Shown here in pieces: positions 5,564 to 6,307 of a stretch of 6,307 nt of DNA. Each line of letters starts with the position of its first letter. The first letter of the stretch is position 1. The stretch is from Stenotrophomonas sp. (GTDB lineage: Bacteria; Pseudomonadota; Gammaproteobacteria; Xanthomonadales; Xanthomonadaceae). The notes beneath the pieces are model-generated. The model was not told the origin of the DNA, did no database searches, and saw only the letters and a program-made list of their open reading frames with translations. Where the stretch lies: assembly GCA_003510825.1 (NCBI GenBank), contig DOKO01000143.1, forward strand, positions 1 through 6,307, read 5' to 3'. A program made the translations under genes and the position numbers.

Positions 5564-6307
5564 TCAGGCGGCGTCGATGGCGTTCAGGGTCAACTGGCGG
5601 GCCCGCTGGTCGGCGGACAACAGGCCGTCCAGTGTATCGGCTGCTTCGGTCGGCAGTGTTGAAAGAGCGTTAGCAACCAGTGCGGGAATGCTCAGGAAAC
5701 CGATCCGGCCCTGAAGAAACGCTGAAACGGCCTCTTCGTTGGCCGCGTTCAGCACCGCCGGAGCGGTGCCGCCGGCCTGCATCGCCTGCCAGGCCAGGGC
5801 CAGGCAGGGGAAGGCCTCGGTGTCCGGGGCTTCGAAATCGAGCCGGCCCTGGGCCAGCAGGTCCAGCCCGGACACGCCCGATTCGATGCGCTGCGGCCAG
5901 CCCAGGCCCACGGCCAGGGTGGTGCGCATGTCCGGCAGGCCCAGCTGGGCCAGGGTCGAGCCGTCGACGAACTCGACCAGCGAATGGACCAGGCTCTGCG
6001 GGTGGACCAGCACCTCGATGCGCTCGCCGGGCACCTTGAACAGGTGGTGCGCCTCGATCACTTCCAGGCCTTTGTTCATCAACGTCGCCGAATCGACCGA
6101 GATCTTCGGGCCCATGGACCACTTCGGGTGGGCAACAGCCTGGGCCGGAGTCACCTGTTCCAGTTCGGCGCGGCTGCGGCCACGGAACGGGCCGCCCGAG
6201 GCGGTCAGCAGGATCCGGCGCACGCCGGCCCCGTCCAGGCTGGCATCACGCGAGCGCAGGCACTGGAAGATCGCGCTGTGCTCGCTGTCGATCGGGATGA
6301 TCTCGGC
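5564..6307 (-). CDS. dxr: 1-deoxy-D-xylulose 5-phosphate reductoisomerase, 3' part
   Basis: Dxr converts DXP to 2-C-methyl-D-erythritol 4-phosphate using NADPH and a divalent metal, the committed step of the MEP isoprenoid pathway; it is the fosmidomycin target. The last 247 residues are present. The roughly 150 N-terminal residues, including the NADPH-binding Rossmann domain, lie beyond the right edge. In the fragment PIDSEH (5-10) supplies D7 and E9, matching metal ligands D150 and E152 of E. coli, and KGLE supplies E82, matching E231. [20 protein letters not shown] and HPQS are conserved catalytic and substrate-loop segments, and LNAANEEAV marks the C-terminal helical domain. The frame is open to the window edge; the GTG at 6223 is an internal valine. 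It is upstream of rseP on the same strand. In related genomes the genes before it are usually cdsA and uppS, which would supply the link to lipid carriers. Confidence 0.98.
   Translation of the reverse strand, partial: AEIIPIDSEHSAIFQCLRSRDASLDGAGVRRILLTASGGPFRGRSRAELEQVTPAQAVAHPKWSMGPKISVDSATLMNKGLEVIEAHHLFKVPGERIEVLVHPQSLVHSLVEFVDGSTLAQLGLPDMRTTLAVGLGWPQRIESGVSGLDLLAQGRLDFEAPDTEAFPCLALAWQAMQAGGTAPAVLNAANEEAVSAFLQGRIGFLSIPALVANALSTLPTEAADTLDGLLSADQRARQLTLNAIDAA

Noticed and set aside
4297..5673. A 458-codon open frame on the plus strand, antisense to rseP and the end of dxr
   Set aside because: The Gln/His/Ala/Gly/Arg-rich product is biologically implausible, and the opposite frame encodes RseP with all catalytic motifs.
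1..6307. CRISPR arrays, tRNA or rRNA genes, insertion sequences, riboswitches
   Set aside because: Read for each on both strands; no regularly spaced repeats, tRNA-like cloverleaf, transposase or recognisable riboswitch core was seen.

Overview
The window is a high-GC gammaproteobacterial chromosome segment. Its gene content, codon use and protein sequences point to the Xanthomonadaceae, most likely Stenotrophomonas or a close relative. The species call rests on remembered similarity, not on a search. Four of the five genes are core cell-envelope genes on the minus strand. Read right to left, they are dxr (3' part only), rseP, bamA and lpxD (5' part only). This is the conserved envelope and lipid A cluster of Proteobacteria. 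The fifth gene is a small predicted secreted protein on the plus strand, sitting between bamA and lpxD.

Layout: 1-750 holds the first 250 codons of lpxD, minus strand, running off the left edge. 751-912 is a divergent intergenic region with a hairpin just before the ribosome binding site of the plus-strand gene. 913-1497 is that plus-strand gene, a 194-residue protein with a signal peptide and no secure function. 1498-1654 is a structured intergenic region where this gene and bamA converge. It contains a terminator-like hairpin, a pair of adjoining GC-rich hairpins that look like a dispersed repeat unit, and most of one arm of a 70-nt quasi-palindrome whose other arm is the coding sequence for the BamA C-terminus. 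1655-4075 is bamA, 4150-5508 is rseP, and 5564-6307 is the 3' part of dxr.

How the genes work together: Dxr makes MEP for isoprenoid synthesis, which supplies the undecaprenyl carrier lipid. RseP is the intramembrane protease of the sigma-E envelope-stress pathway. BamA inserts outer-membrane beta-barrel proteins. LpxD adds the second acyl chain in lipid A synthesis. A close match to a sigma-E promoter (GAACTT, 15 nt, GTCTAC) begins at the rseP stop codon and points at bamA. It would let envelope stress raise BamA directly, as is known for bamA in E. coli, and it supports the start chosen for bamA.

The neighbourhood differs from E. coli in two ways. There is no skp between bamA and lpxD, and the opposite-strand gene separates lpxD from the bamA transcript. 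I found no mobile-element gene, CRISPR array, tRNA or rRNA, and no clear sign of a new multi-gene system. The items most worth a second look are the quasi-palindrome at the bamA 3' end, the sigma-E-like promoter, a cysteine-bearing insertion at the start of BamA loop 6, and the uncharacterised secreted protein.
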